From assembly GCA_018257865.1 (NCBI GenBank), contig JAEUBA010000018.1, positions 1 through 64,000 of the forward strand: 64,000 nucleotides of DNA. The letters are read 5' to 3'. This DNA is from Stereocaulon alpinum. Its lineage: Eukaryota > Ascomycota > Lecanoromycetes > Lecanorales > Stereocaulaceae. A program made the position numbers and the translations under genes. The notes beneath the pieces are model-generated. The model was not told where the DNA came from. It made no database searches and was given only the letters and a program-made list of their open reading frames with translations. Shown in pieces: positions 1 to 13,200 of this stretch; within the stretch, counting starts at the first letter, position 1, and each line of letters opens with the position of its first letter.

Positions 1-1095
1 GAACTAAGTTCGCTTCTAGTTACTAATAAGCCTTAGAAGGAGCTCTTAATAGACTTTATTACTAGTCTACCCCTAAGTAAATATAAGAATATAGTCTATA
101 ATACTATTCTAGTAATTATTAATTAATTTATAAAGATAGTAAGGTATATACCTACTACTACTATAATTAACGCTGCTGAGCTATTAGATGTTTTTTATAC
201 TAAGGTAGTATACTGTTATAGTATACTTAATAGTATTATTAGCGATAGAGGCTTAGTATTTACTAACGCCTTCTAGTTAGCTATTTATTTTTACTCTAAG
301 ATTAAGCGCCGCCTAAGTACCGCCTTTTATCCTTAGACTAATAGTTAAATAGAACGCTAGAATTAGGTACTAGAGCACTACTTACGGGTCTTTACTAATA
401 ATAAGCAGACTACTTAGGCGAAACAGCTGCTAATAGCAGAATTCGTATATATAAATAGTCTTTATTCCTCTATTAGAATAACGCTGTTCTACTTAATATA
501 TAGATATCACCCTAAACTTCGTTAGGAGCTTAAGGATAAGTCCCTTAAGGGGAGGATACCTACTATAAATAAGAGGATTAGATTACTATAAGTATTAAGA
601 GACGAAGCTACGGAACGCCTACGGCGCGCTAGAGAGTCTTAAGCTAAGTAGTATAATAAGAATTATAAGCCTTAAAGCTATAAGGTCGGAGATCTGGTAA
701 TACTATTAACTAAGAATCTTAAGTAAAAACGCCTAAGTAAAAAGTTATCTTATAAATTCGTAGGGCCTTTTAGGATTACTAATAAAGTAGGAGCGTAGGC
801 TTACCGCCTTCTCCTACCGCAAACTTATAGAATTTATAATACTTTTTATATCTTATTATTAGAGCTATACCACCTTCGCGACGGCGATAAGACGTTAGCG
901 AACTTTATATAAGCCCCCGAACTTATCGATAATAATAAGATATAGGAGGTTGAAGAAATTATAGATAAGGTTCGAGATAAGTAAGGTGTCTAGTATAAGG
1001 TTAAATAGACTAGCTGGGGTAAAGAATATAACTAGTAGTTACTAGACAAAGAGCTTAAGGATACCCGTAATTTAACTTAAGCCTTTAACAAGCAG
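1..1095 (+). mobile_element. Ty3/gypsy chromovirus remnant: integrase and chromodomain, left end off the window
   Basis: Frame 1 reads as a Ty3/gypsy integrase core broken by TAG/TAA codons. Recognisable pieces are an IDFIT-LP block near 50, an ISDRG block near 240, the Q-T-x-G-Q-x-E-R region near 335-360 (its Gln codons now stops) and the AEF-Y-NS block near 440. A basic C-terminal part around 600-860 matches the integrase GPF/Y module (VGPFRI at about 758). A chromodomain-like segment follows at about 945-1065 (VEEI, then QYKVK, W-x-x-x, NL). All stops fit CAG/CAA/TGG to TAG/TAA changes, as expected of RIP. The gag, protease and RT parts lie beyond the window start. It is dead. Confidence 0.85.
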
Positions 1096-2585
1096 ACGGT
1101 TAGTAAGCGTATACGGTCTCCAGTTCTTTAAATACTATTAATAGCAGCGAGTAAGCAGCGGCGACGATATAAGTTATAATAATTATAAACCTTATAGGTA
1201 AATAGTCTTATACTATAAGCGCACTCCTCTATAATTATTATACTTACTTACTTATACCTTAGTAGAATAAAGAAGAGATTAAATTAATTACTAGCTGAAT
1301 ATCTATCTTATATTAGTAAGACGACGTATACAGGTGCGCTACTAAATATTAGTAGAAGAAAAGAAGAAGGAAAAAATAAATAAATATCCTAACGCCGTCT
1401 CTACGCTAATATATAGCGGTATAATTACTCCTCTAGGAGCTTAATATATTACTAGAGACTCTCTATCTCCTTAGTATACTTAGTAATTATTTATTAGAGG
1501 GTTCCTAGCTTAAACTACTAGTTAGTAATAGTTTACTTAAGTTCTATAACCTACTATCTCTCCGCTGTAAGTTCCTATTAGAGATTAGTAATTATTATAG
1601 GAGCTGCCCTATTTATTACTATAGTTTAGCCTTACGCTTTTCGCTATTAGGTAATACGCTTCCCGATTTTCTTATACTTACGTTATACTTAATAAGTCTA
1701 GCCTTCGCGCCTATAACGCTATACTGATCGCTATATAGACCGACAAAACGGCTCTGGGATCTAGATATATTAGGAGGCGACGTAGCAGAGCTATTAGAAT
1801 AATATACCTTATAATAACGATTAAGCCTATAGTAGCTATCCTTATAACGTTAATAGGGAGGAGCGTCGCCGTAATCATAATTATTATTCCCTATACAGAA
1901 ACAAGTCCTATAGGGTAAAGGTATATCGATAATATAGTCTATAAGTATTAGCAGCTAATAATATACGCCAGTTACGCGATAGCGACGTATAATATCAAGT
2001 ATATATATATATTATATCTACAAGCAATATGTTAGCAGCCAATAATATACGCTGATTACGCGACAGCGATATATAATCTCAAGAGAATATTTAGATATTA
2101 TTATAATAAGAAGAACTATCAACTATATTAGTAATATTAATTGCGATATAGGCACGCTAATGTTAGGGTATACATAAGTTATATTAGGAGTTACGAAGAG
2201 AGGAAAGTTAGGGGGAAAGTTATTATTTATATACTTATAGGTCGTCGTCGCTGCGACGTCGCTACACGTTGAAGCTATTCAAAATAATAATAACTAATAA
2301 TACGATAACGCAGCTGTTACCCGCTAATATAGCCGGTAATTAATTATGTTTATTAATAACTACGCGTTACTACTACGCCTACTACGTATTCTTTTTATAT
2401 TATAATAGATTTGGGCGTTATTGCAGTTAGACGATGTTCTATATATATAAGGCGCCGCCTTAACGACGTCGCCTTTAGGTTAACTCTTTTCCCTTGCGTT
2501 TCCTACTAAGTTTAAAGGGTTTTTAACGAGCAGTCTATTCTATATACTTTAGTACCTAGGGACTAGGGCCTAGAGGGGAGGATAC
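1096..2585. other. RIP-mutated DNA without a gene
   Basis: No reading frame longer than a few codons survives. Base composition is AT-rich with TpA excess. It is probably the 3' untranslated tail of the left-edge retroelement plus older insertions. The only internal structure I see is a 49-bp direct repeat, listed separately, and a run of TA dinucleotides near 2000. Confidence 0.6.
1951..2083. repeat. 49-bp direct repeat (1951-1999 and 2035-2083)
   Basis: Two 49-bp copies share a start GCAGCYAATAATATACGC and an end in TCAAG, separated by 35 bp of TA-rich sequence. The visible differences include C/T and G/A transitions, as expected if both copies were mutated by RIP after duplication. Confidence 0.75.
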
Positions 2586-2834
2586 TATTAACCCTTAAGT
2601 ATATACGCGTTATAGCTACGCCAGCGTAATAATATTAATTAGGGTCTAGGGGCTTAGTAATAGTATTACTACCTAAGACTCCCCTATATTTTAGGGGTCT
2701 TTAGAAATTAGTTCTGCTACTACTCTACTACCAAGTAATATAATTATATCTATTGCTTAATACCTAAATCTAGTAACTTTACGTCTCTTATACCTTAGTG
2801 CGCTAGCTTAGAGCCGACGTCGCTAGCCTTTATA
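2586..2834 (+). repeat. LTR copy A (249 bp)
   Basis: The segment begins with TATTAAC (a RIP-changed TGTTAAC) directly after a purine-rich GAGGGGAGGATAC tract, which is where a 3' LTR follows a polypurine tract. It ends near TTTATA (original TTTACA). It matches LTR copy B (2908-3157) almost base for base in length and largely by transitions. It is probably the 3' LTR of the left-edge Ty3/gypsy element. Confidence 0.7.
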
Positions 2835-2907
2835 ATTACCTACTAGCTTAACTAGTCTAAGGATACCTAGACCGTCGAGTATTATAAAGGATTAAAGGAT
2901 AAGCTCG

Positions 2908-3157
2908 TATTAACTCTTAAGCGTGTACGCGTTATAGCTACGCCAACGTAATAATATTACTTAGGGTCTAGGGGCTTAGTAATAGTATTACTACCTAAGA
3001 CTCCCCCGTGTTTAGGGATCTTTAGAAATTAGTTCTGCTACTACTTCTACTACTAAGTAATATAATTATATCTATTACTTAATACCTAAATCTAATAACT
3101 TTATACTTCTTATATCTTAGTACGCTAGCTTAGAGCTAGCGTCGCTAGCCCTTTACA
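2908..3157 (+). repeat. LTR copy B (250 bp)
   Basis: This copy is collinear with copy A, starting TATTAACTCTTAAG and ending TTTACA. It lies only 73 bp downstream of copy A in the same direction and leads directly into a gag fragment, so it looks like the 5' LTR of a second, truncated member of the same family. Confidence 0.7.
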
Positions 3158-3440
3158 GCTCGCCCGCTTAGATAATATTAAAAGCTTTAAATAATTAGTA
3201 TCTAAAGTCCACTCTATTAATAATAGGTTATATAAAAGGAAGATAGAATAGAAGTCTTTAACCTAGGTTACTAGGTTTAGGAGAAAGGAAAATATTTCGG
3301 CTATTAAAGCGAAATTCTCTAGGAAACCTTATAAAGGGAAGAAGTTAAAGAAGGACCTATCTAATATAGAATATTATAGTTACTATAAGATAGGATACTA
3401 TTAGAATAAGTGCCTACGGAAAGAATAAGTAGTAATAATA
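3158..3440 (+). mobile_element. Ty3/gypsy gag fragment with zinc knuckle
   Basis: After the LTR the sequence reads as the C-terminal part of a retroelement Gag. A NNRLY-K-K-E-like block and a Lys/Arg-rich stretch precede a zinc knuckle at about 3370-3415. Cys and His codons of the C-x2-C-x4-H-x4-C pattern are changed to Tyr (TGT/CAT to TAT), exactly the RIP direction. No protease or RT of this copy follows, so it is a truncated element. Confidence 0.6.
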
Positions 3441-4640
3441 GGGGATATAAACCTCGTCTATAATAAATAGAAATAGCTGATTAGTATCTTTCTTATAATA
3501 ATAGAATATCGCGACTTTCGGAGTAATTCCGCCTTTACAGCTAATTAGATTGCCCCTATACTTCTCCCCCCCTAATAGTACGCTTTTCGGTCTAGCGCCT
3601 TTAACTACTAAAAGTTAAATCTGCTTTATAACTTCTTCGCAGTAATACCTCGCACTATATACGTTATATAGTATTAAGCTAACTTTATAAGTTTTAAAGT
3701 CAGCTATTAGATTGCTTGTGTATTAAGAATTATTAGAATCAGCCTATTTACGCAATAGTTATAAGTAAAAGAAGTGTTATTACTATATTTTATAGGTACT
3801 GCTCGCTAGTAATTGCTAAGCTTAATACTTAGCGCCCCTTCTTAAAAAAACTTAGGTAACTCCTATATTTACTACTGCTTTACTATCTTACTATAGTATA
3901 GCCCTACGACCTCGAAACGTCTTTACTAGTACCGGTAGTATATATAATAAGGTATATATTATAAGTAATTAAGCTCCGAAGCCTTAGGTATATATATATA
4001 TTAATCCTATATCTACTAAGTAATCTACGCGTCTAGTTAATCAAAAGCGGTAGAATTCGTCTATACTACTTAGAGACCTCCTAAATAATACTGTTAACCG
4101 CAGAATATAAGGTTAAGGTAGGGGGAAATACGCTAGGACCGCTTAGAGCGCTAGGAACCTTAATATTACTGCTATAAGTTAGTAGGTATAAATTTATAAT
4201 ACGCAGAGAAGGCTAATTATTTAACCGTAGTAGTAGAACGCCTATCTACGGCCTCGCCCTACCTAATTAGATATCGCCTATTAACGGCCTCGCCCTACCT
4301 AATTAGATATCTAACTAGTTATCTAAGTAGTTATACTACCCCGTAATCTAGAGGATTTAAGTCTACCTAAGTACTGAGATTCTTCTTCTAAAGAGGAAGT
4401 ACCCCTACTAGAACTGCGATATAACCTCCGCTAGTAATAGAGATACGCCCTATAGGTACAGGAGAACAGCGAGGAATATATACTATGTTAGTAGCGTCGC
4501 CGTCGACCGTATTAGCGCCGTAATACTATAGATAAGGGTAGTAGAACCTTACTTAGTATATATCTATATACTTAGCTACCGTAAGTATATATTAATCTCC
4601 TAAAGTATATTATATTACCGTAGTTCTTTAATCTAACTAA
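3441..4640. other. Decayed repeat DNA between the gag fragment and the Helitron
   Basis: AT-rich, stop-ridden sequence that I cannot assign. Part of it (from about 4250) may be the 5' untranslated end of the Helitron. A 28-bp direct duplication lies at 4248-4311. Confidence 0.5.
4248..4311. repeat. 28-bp direct duplication
   Basis: Copies at 4248-4275 and 4284-4311 are identical over 28 bp, starting ACGGCCTCGCCC and ending GATATC, with an 8-bp spacer. Perfect identity in a RIP-mutated block suggests either a duplication after the mutation or sharing below the RIP length threshold. Confidence 0.85.
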
Positions 4641-7600
4641 TAAATATCCTTATTACTACGCCTTCTCTTTTGAGGGTGAGTGTCTTTCTACTAAATAGTA
4701 GTAGTACTATTAGAATAGTATAATTAATATCTAGGTACCTAACTCCCCTAACTTTAAATTCCTTAAATAACTACCCGAAGGTAACCCTAAGCGTTGAGTT
4801 CTTATATTAAATAAGCTATTTTATGAGGTGGAATATATATTAGATAGTTAGGACTATATCTTAGACCCTTATTAGCTAGGGTAGTATAAGATAAAACGGA
4901 CTACCCGTAGTACTGCGTTTATTAAGAGAGCCTTAAACTATAATAACCTGCTTTCTTTTACTAGTAAGGGCGTAGATAAGATAGATTATTAGGTTAGGCG
5001 GACTATATATAAGATCTAAGGGGGGATATATTACGCTATTAGTCTACTTTTACCTAAAGAAGGCGTTACTAAGAGATATACCTAGTACTACTTTATTAAT
5101 AATAGCTAGGATTAAGTAGACACCTATATAATATATACTAAGTAGGTTAAAAGATCTATTAATACGGATATAGTACTTCTTCTTTAGCGACTCCTTTAAG
5201 ATATTAACCCCTATATATAGAGCTTTAAGACTTACTAGGAACGCTTATTAGATAATAAGGCAAAACACCCTCTATAGACTATAAACGTCTGTATTATATA
5301 ATACGACCTTAAGCGTGCTGATCGCGGTATATATAATCGCCCTATATCTAGTAAGGTAGCCTATATTATAATTGCTCCTCCCGACGGCGCGAAGGGACGT
5401 ATTATATAAGATATTCGTATTAAAGTTAAGGGTAGGGGCCTTATAAGGGTCTTTAAATAGTACTTATCCTATATACCTCTACGGTATATCTTACCTTTCC
5501 CTTATAGGGAATAGAGCTAGTATAATAGTCTACTGCTATAGGGATATAATAGGCTCCTAAAAGGATATCTCCTCGCTGCTTATAGGTTAAATATAAGGTA
5601 GGGAATTATTTAGTACTACGGTATATATTAGGACCCCGACCGGCCTAAGTGCGGCGATAAGGAGGAAGAGCCTGAAAGAGATAGAGCTATACTAAGAGGT
5701 CGTAGAGGGTCTATATAGGTTACTAAGAGTTAGATCTATCGCTATTAGCTATAAGTAAGCCTAATTTATATCTTTTAAACGTCTACCTTTATATTAGTAA
5801 GATTATCTTTTCTAGTGCTTTATATCTTTATATAGGATATTGCGATCTTCTATTATTTTTCTTCTAAAAAGCGCTGCCCCCCTTCTATACTATCTTAGTA
5901 ATACCCCTATAAGTGCTAGATATATAGCGCTTTATTATAGTAGCTATAGATATCGCCGTCGATAGTTATAGAAGATATCTATTAGCTGGTATAAGTAAGC
6001 TAGATATAGAGAAGAATTTCGTTCTAAATATAATTTTTATAGAACTATTAATATATTACTTAAAACGGTACTAAAATAATCGACTACTAGAGAGTATATA
6101 TTATATTTTCCGTATTTTTAAGTTTTTAAAATAAGATTTCCCTATAGGGTAGGCCTTATAAGATTTAATATTTTAAAGAATTCTTCTACTAATACTATAA
6201 TAGTACTGTAATAGTAGATTCTTTTAATTACTCTATTCTAGGCGTCTCCTTAGCTACTTTATTACTAACGCTTATACTACTATTAAATAGAATAACCTGA
6301 ATTAGTATATTAAGTATTAGTATAAAATTCGGGTACTCAGCTATAAAGGCTTAATTAATTAACTATATAATAATCTAGATCTAGGGCTTAGTAATCTTAG
6401 TAGTAAGGTTACTATTCTACTATCTAGTATAGCCGGTAGCCCTAGAGCTATAAAGGCAGATATAGAGGATACTTTAATAGTAGTACGGTATTAAGGTAAT
6501 CCTACCTTCTTTATAACTTTTATATATAACCCGAATTAGGCTAACGTCCGCCGTTCTATTTAACCCGGTTTATCGACGACGGAGTTTTATAATATATAGG
6601 TATAGGTTTTTAATATAAAGCTCTAAGAGCTTCTTAAGGATCTTTTCGAGAGATATATCTTAGGCGTCTATATTAGTTATTACTATATAGTTAAATTTTA
6701 AAAGCGAGGTCTACTACACGCCTATATCCTTCTTATTATTCGTAAGGAGGATAAAATTAGATATGTCTCTTAGATTAATAACGCTATCTAAGCCGTTATT
6801 CCTAATAAGACGAAGGACCTAGTACTCTATAAGTTAGTAACTACTTATATAATCTATCGCTGTTACTCAGCCTCCGATATCTGCTAGGATAAAGAGAAGA
6901 ACTAGTGCTCTAAGTTCTTCCCTAAGGATATTTATAATAAGTTATTATTTAATCCTAAGGGAGTATACCCGTATTATCGACGCCTATATATAGAGCCTAC
7001 CCTAGAGGGCTATACTAACTAATAGGTTATTCCTTATAACCCCTAGCTTCTAAAGAAGTACTATACTTATCTAAATATTAAGATCTGCGCCTCTATTAAG
7101 TCTATATTTTACTTATTTAAGTATGTCTATAAGGGTCTAGACTAGGCAAATATTTCGGTTACTTAATTAATAATAGTACCTTAGGGGAACTCTATACTGC
7201 TAGGGTAGTAACGGCTGGAGCCTCTATTAGTTAATAAGGTTACTAAATTCTATAAAAGTTATTAGATAGGAAGCTCCGAAGCTTGCTAGAAGATCTTTAG
7301 GTTTAGTATAGGGGGGATTAAGCCTTATATTAAACGGCTGCAGATTTATTTACCTAAGGAGTAGTAGATTAGCGTCGATCTAGATAGGGATACTACTAAG
7401 ACTATTCTTAATAAGGACTTATTATATAAGATATAGTTAATAGAGTTCTTTAAGATAAATCGTCTTATAAAGGAAGCCTTAGAGAACGATCGGCCTCTGC
7501 TGTTTAGGAGAAGGAATAGGTAACTATACCTTTTAGATACGAACCCCCTTAATTACCTATATAACGAATTTCCTATATATTTTATATAGGATAAGAGGAA

Positions 7601-10051
7601 ACGGATATAGTATATTCGCGAAAAGGGGGAGGTAATTAGACGTATATATATAATTAGTCTTAAGTAGGGTGATTTATACTATTACCGACTCCTTCTCACC
7701 TACTATTAGGGGGTAATATTATTTAATAATCTACGGACTATTAACGGCGAGCTTCTAATATATAAAGTTGCCTACGTTCGACTTAGATTAGTAGAGAATA
7801 ATAAGCACTGCGTTAAGGTACTAGAGGAAGTAAAGACTCTTTACTTACCGGTAGTATTATAAGGTCTTTTTATAACTATTCTGTTAGAACTGCACCTAGA
7901 GGACCCTTTAGCACTTTAGGAGAAATTTAAAGTAAGGTATATATCTGTTTTTATTACTATAGTAATTATTTTTCTATTTAAGTTAGACTATATTCTATAT
8001 CTAAGTTAGACTATATTTAACTAAGTTAAACTATATTCTTTATCTAAGCTAGCCTATATATTCTAATTATTAAAATAGTATATCGGACGACTGTACCTAT
8101 ATATTAAATAAGTATTTCGCCTACTATATAGATATCCTCTAGGGCTATAAGGACGAACGTATATAAGACTTAGTATTTTAGGCTAAGTAATATACTCTAT
8201 ATTTAATTTTAGGCTAGTTAGACTACTAGTCTACCGTTGAAAGTAGCCTTAGCCTAGAGCTATTTAACCTTCTGCCGGTCGTTATTCTATTCGATCTTCT
8301 ATATAAATCGCGAATCTAGAACCGTCTACTCCGCGAGGAGATATCTTATAATATTATACCAGAAGATATAGAAGTTAAATAGTAGAAGTTTAATACCGAC
8401 TAATACCTAGCAGCCGAAAAGATTATAGCTGCGGTAGATAAGAATAATAATAATAAATTTAGTATAGGCGTACTATTCTTTTTAAACGGCGCTAGCGGTA
8501 CTAGGAAGACTATAGTCTAGAATACTATTCTAAAGAAGCTCTATTCTTAGAAGCGTATTACTTTAGCTATAGTCTCTTTAGGTATCGCTGCGACCCTATT
8601 AGATAGTAGACGTACTACCTATTCGCGATTTAAGATTCTATTAGATGCTGAGAGTACGTCTAGTTATAGTATTTAGAAAGGGACTAATCTTATAGAGTTA
8701 ATTAAGCAGGCTTATATTATCTTCTAGGATAAAGTACCTATATAGAGTCGTTTTACTATTAAATACGTCAGCCGTTCTTTATAGGATATTTGCGGTAATA
8801 ACGGAGCTTACTTTAGTAGTAAGGTCGTTTACTTTTACGGCGATTTCCGTTAGACCTTACTAATAGTCTTAGGGGGGATTATAGGCGTTATTATTAATAC
8901 CTATATCTAGAAGGCGGCGTTCTGGGATAAGGTAACTATTCTTCAGCTTACTACTAATATATATCTAAGTAATAGAGGTCTTACTAAAGAAGGTAGGCGG
9001 CGAATAGCAGAATTTGCCGAAGCTCTCCTATATATTAGTAATAGTAAAGGTAATATAGTCGACCTAATTACTAAGGATAAAAAGTCTCCCTAGAAATATA
9101 GATACCTACTAGGGAATACTATAGATATACTAATTAACAAAATTTACCCCGCTATTAACAGAGATCTTCCAGACCGGCACTATCTAACTAAACGAGTAAT
9201 TCTGGCTATTACAAATAAGGATATCTAGAAAGTTAATAACTATATTCTTAACCATATACGGGGCGACTACTATAAATACTAGAGTTTCGATTAAGCGGTG
9301 AACCCTAAGGAAAACGAGATATTCCCTAATAAGTACTAGAATAAATTCTATAAGCCCTTACTACTACTATATAAGCTACGGTTGAAGGTAGGGACGCTAG
9401 TAATATTAATAAGGAACCTTAATATACCCCATCTCTATAATAGGACCCGTATTTTACTTACTAAATACAGGAGATATATCCTTAAGGGTAATATTATAGG
9501 TAGGAGTTTCGACGGTAGCGAGGTAGTCTTATATAAGATCCCTTTATAGTCTAAGGATAGTAATAAGTATATCCCTACCCCGTTTACCCGTAAGTAGTTC
9601 CCTATACGCCCTACCTTCGTAATAACTATTAATAAGTCGCAGGGCTAGTTAATAAAGTATATAAGACTTAACCTACGGTCCCGTCTAGCGTTTACCTATA
9701 GATAATTCTATATTAGTAACTCGCGCGTTATTATAGAGTCGAACCTATATATAATTAGTCCGGATTCGGACGAGTATATTAGGTATAAGCTTATAAATAA
9801 CCTAGTCTATAAGTAGGTACTGCTGTAGGTCTAGTACTCGCAGGACGGTTACAGCTAGTAGGAGTTACTCGGGGGTTAGATTTTGCTCAGTATAGAGGTC
9901 TAATATAGCTGTTGCTTAGAATTAGAAGCCCGCTTAGACTATAAATAGAAAACTTTTTAAATCTACTTAGTAAATTTTATAAATCGAGTATTAAATAAGC
10001 GAGATATAGCCCGTTTAATTATTAATCTTCTATAAAGATTACGGGCACTAA
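4640..10051 (+). mobile_element. RIP-mutated Helitron with Rep-like and PIF1 helicase regions
   Basis: The Helitron replicase can be read through many TAG/TAA codons. Blocks typical of the N-terminal domain (an NN-LSFTS block near 4940, then GGIYYAIS-LLP near 5015) are followed by the Helitron helicase-like domain. The latter includes KRGLLHAYILL near 6695-6730 and a YPYYRR block near 6970. A PIF1/RecD-type helicase follows at about 8380-9830, with Walker A NGASGTRKT at 8485-8511, a RIP-altered DEAP-like box near 8730, GDFRQT near 8840 and a TINKSQG motif near 9630. The 3' end is proposed at CTAA (10,048-10,051), two bases after a hairpin with GCCCGT/ACGGGC arms (10,009-10,014 and 10,041-10,046). 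The 5' boundary is uncertain. It is dead. Confidence 0.82.
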
Positions 10052-10053
10052 CT

Positions 10054-10243
10054 TGTTACGTATATATATATATAGGTATCGTATATAATTATAGCTATAC
10101 CCTAACCCTAGTAGGAAGCTTAGCAGGGCTTAGTAAGGGTAGTAATATAAGAAGTCTCTATATATTAATTCTTTTCCTTCTTTAGTTTAGTTCTTCTAGT
10201 TAAATACTATCTATATCGACTTATTCTATATAATTACCTAATA
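10054..10243 (+). repeat. 5' LTR of the chromovirus (190 bp)
   Basis: Begins TGTTACG and ends CCTAATA (original probably CCTAACA). It aligns over its full length with the 3' LTR; visible differences are mainly C/T and G/A changes, for example AATTATAGC against AATCACAGC. It starts two bases after the proposed Helitron terminus. Confidence 0.9.
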
Positions 10244-13200
10244 TTAGAACTAAACTCTACTTACTCTAACTCGCAGTAGTTATAATAGCGAGCCTAATTA
10301 AGTAACTACCCTAACCTAACGTTAGTATTAAGTTTAGTACTCTATAATACTAATTTTAAAATTAATTCCTACCTACCTTCCCTTATAACTGCTTTACTAC
10401 CGCCTTATACTAGTACTGCGATAGACGATAGGAATACTACTAAGTAGCAGTTAAAAAATCTAATAGAAGATTAACGCGTAAGATAATATATTTTAAGAAA
10501 TATAAAGAAGTATAGACGGATATCTCTACTACTAAAGGACGCCTTATAATAGGCTGAAGAAGCTATATCTATTTAGGAAATAGTAAGTACTATCTAGTTA
10601 GAATATTAGGTAGCGTCGGAGCCCGAAGCGGTACTTAATATATTAAATAATCTACGACGCGAGCGAGATATATTATTATAGATAGTAGAAGAATTAGAAG
10701 CGGTAGACGTATAATATAAAGTAGTAGTATAGTCTACTTAAACTAACTAAGTAAGGGTATTAACCTTAGATAAAGAAAATATAGCCCTATAGGATTAATT
10801 AGAGGAAATAAGAAGTAATATTTAGTAGTTAGATAAAGTCCTCTAGTTAAAAAGAGAATAATACTAAGTTAATAAGATACTTCCCCTACTACCCTATAAT
10901 ATAACTCCTAATACGACCGTATTAATAGGAGTTAAATAAAGTATATATTACCTAAATCCGCTAATCTTTACTAACGGGAAAGACCTAGAATTCGAAGGTT
11001 AGATATAAGATATCTAGGATAAGCTGGATATAAATAGAGACTACTTTACTACTAAGTTAGAGAAAGCTAAATATATTATTAGATATACTAAGGCTAAGGT
11101 AAAAGTAGCGATTACCTTATACTATATTAGTAATCTAGAGTATTTCTAGACCCTAGTAATAGTTATTAGGCTACTTACTAGCCTATTTAGCGACCTAAAT
11201 AAGGAGAATTACTACCGCTAAGAATAGAATCGTCTCTATTAGCGAGTAGACGTATTATTCTCTAACTTCTTTATAGAGGTATATAAGCTAGCTAGCTACC
11301 TAAATTACTCTAATAAGTCTATAATAGATTATCTAAAGGATAAGAGTAGCTTATAGCTAAGGGAAGTACTCGCTACGTATCCTACTAAGTTTAGGACCGT
11401 TAAGGAGCTCCGTATCTATATATAATAGGTAGATAACTTAGTAGTAGTACTATACGTAGACTATAACCGCTAGATATAGGCCCGAGAAGTAAGGATAAAT
11501 TATTAAGCGAACTAAGCGACTACTACTACTATAGCTACTGCTACTACTATAGTAGTAGTAATAAAGCGTCTAAATACGCCTTTTATACTATATCGCCTCT
11601 TATCGCCTAGTTACCGCCTATCTCCTAGGCCTCTTACCGAAATTATATATTTTAAGTATAGAAAGAAGGGATATTTTATAGCTATATATACCTATCCGGC
11701 TTCTACTATATATAAAATATTAACTACGGAGTAAGTCTTACCGCTATAGAGTAATAACTAATTAGGAAATATATCGCCCTTAACCTAAACGCGTTAAGCG
11801 GCGATATTCTAATTTTATCTTCTAGTTTTAATACTAACCTATTTACTAAGTCTCTACTTACTATTACCTATACTCTATTTAGTTAGAAGAATAGATATAC
11901 TATCTTAGCTCTACTAGATACTAGTGCTACTAGATTTTTATTTATTAATAAAAAAGAAGCGCACTTTCTCTATAATAAATTAGGTATTATCCCTATACTA
12001 ATTAGTTAACCCTACCCCTTAAGAGGGTATAATAGGTAATTAGTACCTAACCTAATTACCTATATAATATACCTATCCTTAGATATCGACGGACGTATCG
12101 AATTAACGATTCTAATACTTATTATTAAGCTAAGAAATTATAAGATAATACTAAGTAAGCTATAAATAAATACTAATAATATCTTACTTAATATAAGCTG
12201 CGATAAGCTTATATTCCCTAACTATATTATTCCGCTAGTACTACTAGTATAGCTAGTACTACTAAAGCGGTTAGCCCTCCTAATAAAAGAGGTTACTCCG
12301 GTAAAAATCCTCTAATATCTACTATAGGCAGTAACTTCCTCTACTAAAATCGTAATACTACTAAAGATACTAGTTATACTAAAGTCGACTCCGCTAAATA
12401 TCGCGCCTATTAGCGCTAACGCCTACTATAAATAGGCTTCTTAATAGGTAAAGGGACGCAGAGCTTAATACTTCTTACTAATAATATTATAAATTAATAA
12501 GGCCCTACGGGCGGAATCTACTAATTAGCCTATAAATATTAATAAGATATCCGCTTAGACTAGTAATAATATCTAGAAGAAGCTACTAATAGAATACTAT
12601 AACTTTCTTAATATATTTAACCGAATAAAAGCTAATATCCTACCCCCTTACCGCCTATATAACTATAAAATTTAGTTAGAAGGTAATAAGCGTCCCCTAT
12701 ATAGTCGAATCTACCTAATATCGGGTAAAAAGCTTTAGAAAGTAAGGGAATATTTAGAGGAAAACTTAGAAAAGGGCTTTATTAGCCTTAGTATAGCTCT
12801 ATATATATTACTAGTCCTATTCGTACTAAAACTAAATAGGAGCCTATATTTCTACGTAGATTACTAGAAATTAAACGCGATTACTTAAAGAAACTACTAC
12901 CTAATTCCGTTAATTAATAAGACCCTCGCTAGGGTAGTAGGATCTAAATATCTTACTAAACTTAATATTATCGCCGTATTTAATAAGCTGCGTATATACC
13001 CTAATAGCGAGGAATTAATAACTTTTGTTATATTAATAGGGGCCTATAAGTATTACGTCTTACTATTTAGATTAATCAACAGCCTATCTAATTACTAATA
13101 CTATATAAATAATATTCTTTTTAACTTTATTAATAAATTTGTCTAAGCGTACTATAATAATATCCTTATTTATAGTAAGATAAAGAAGGAGTATACTAAC

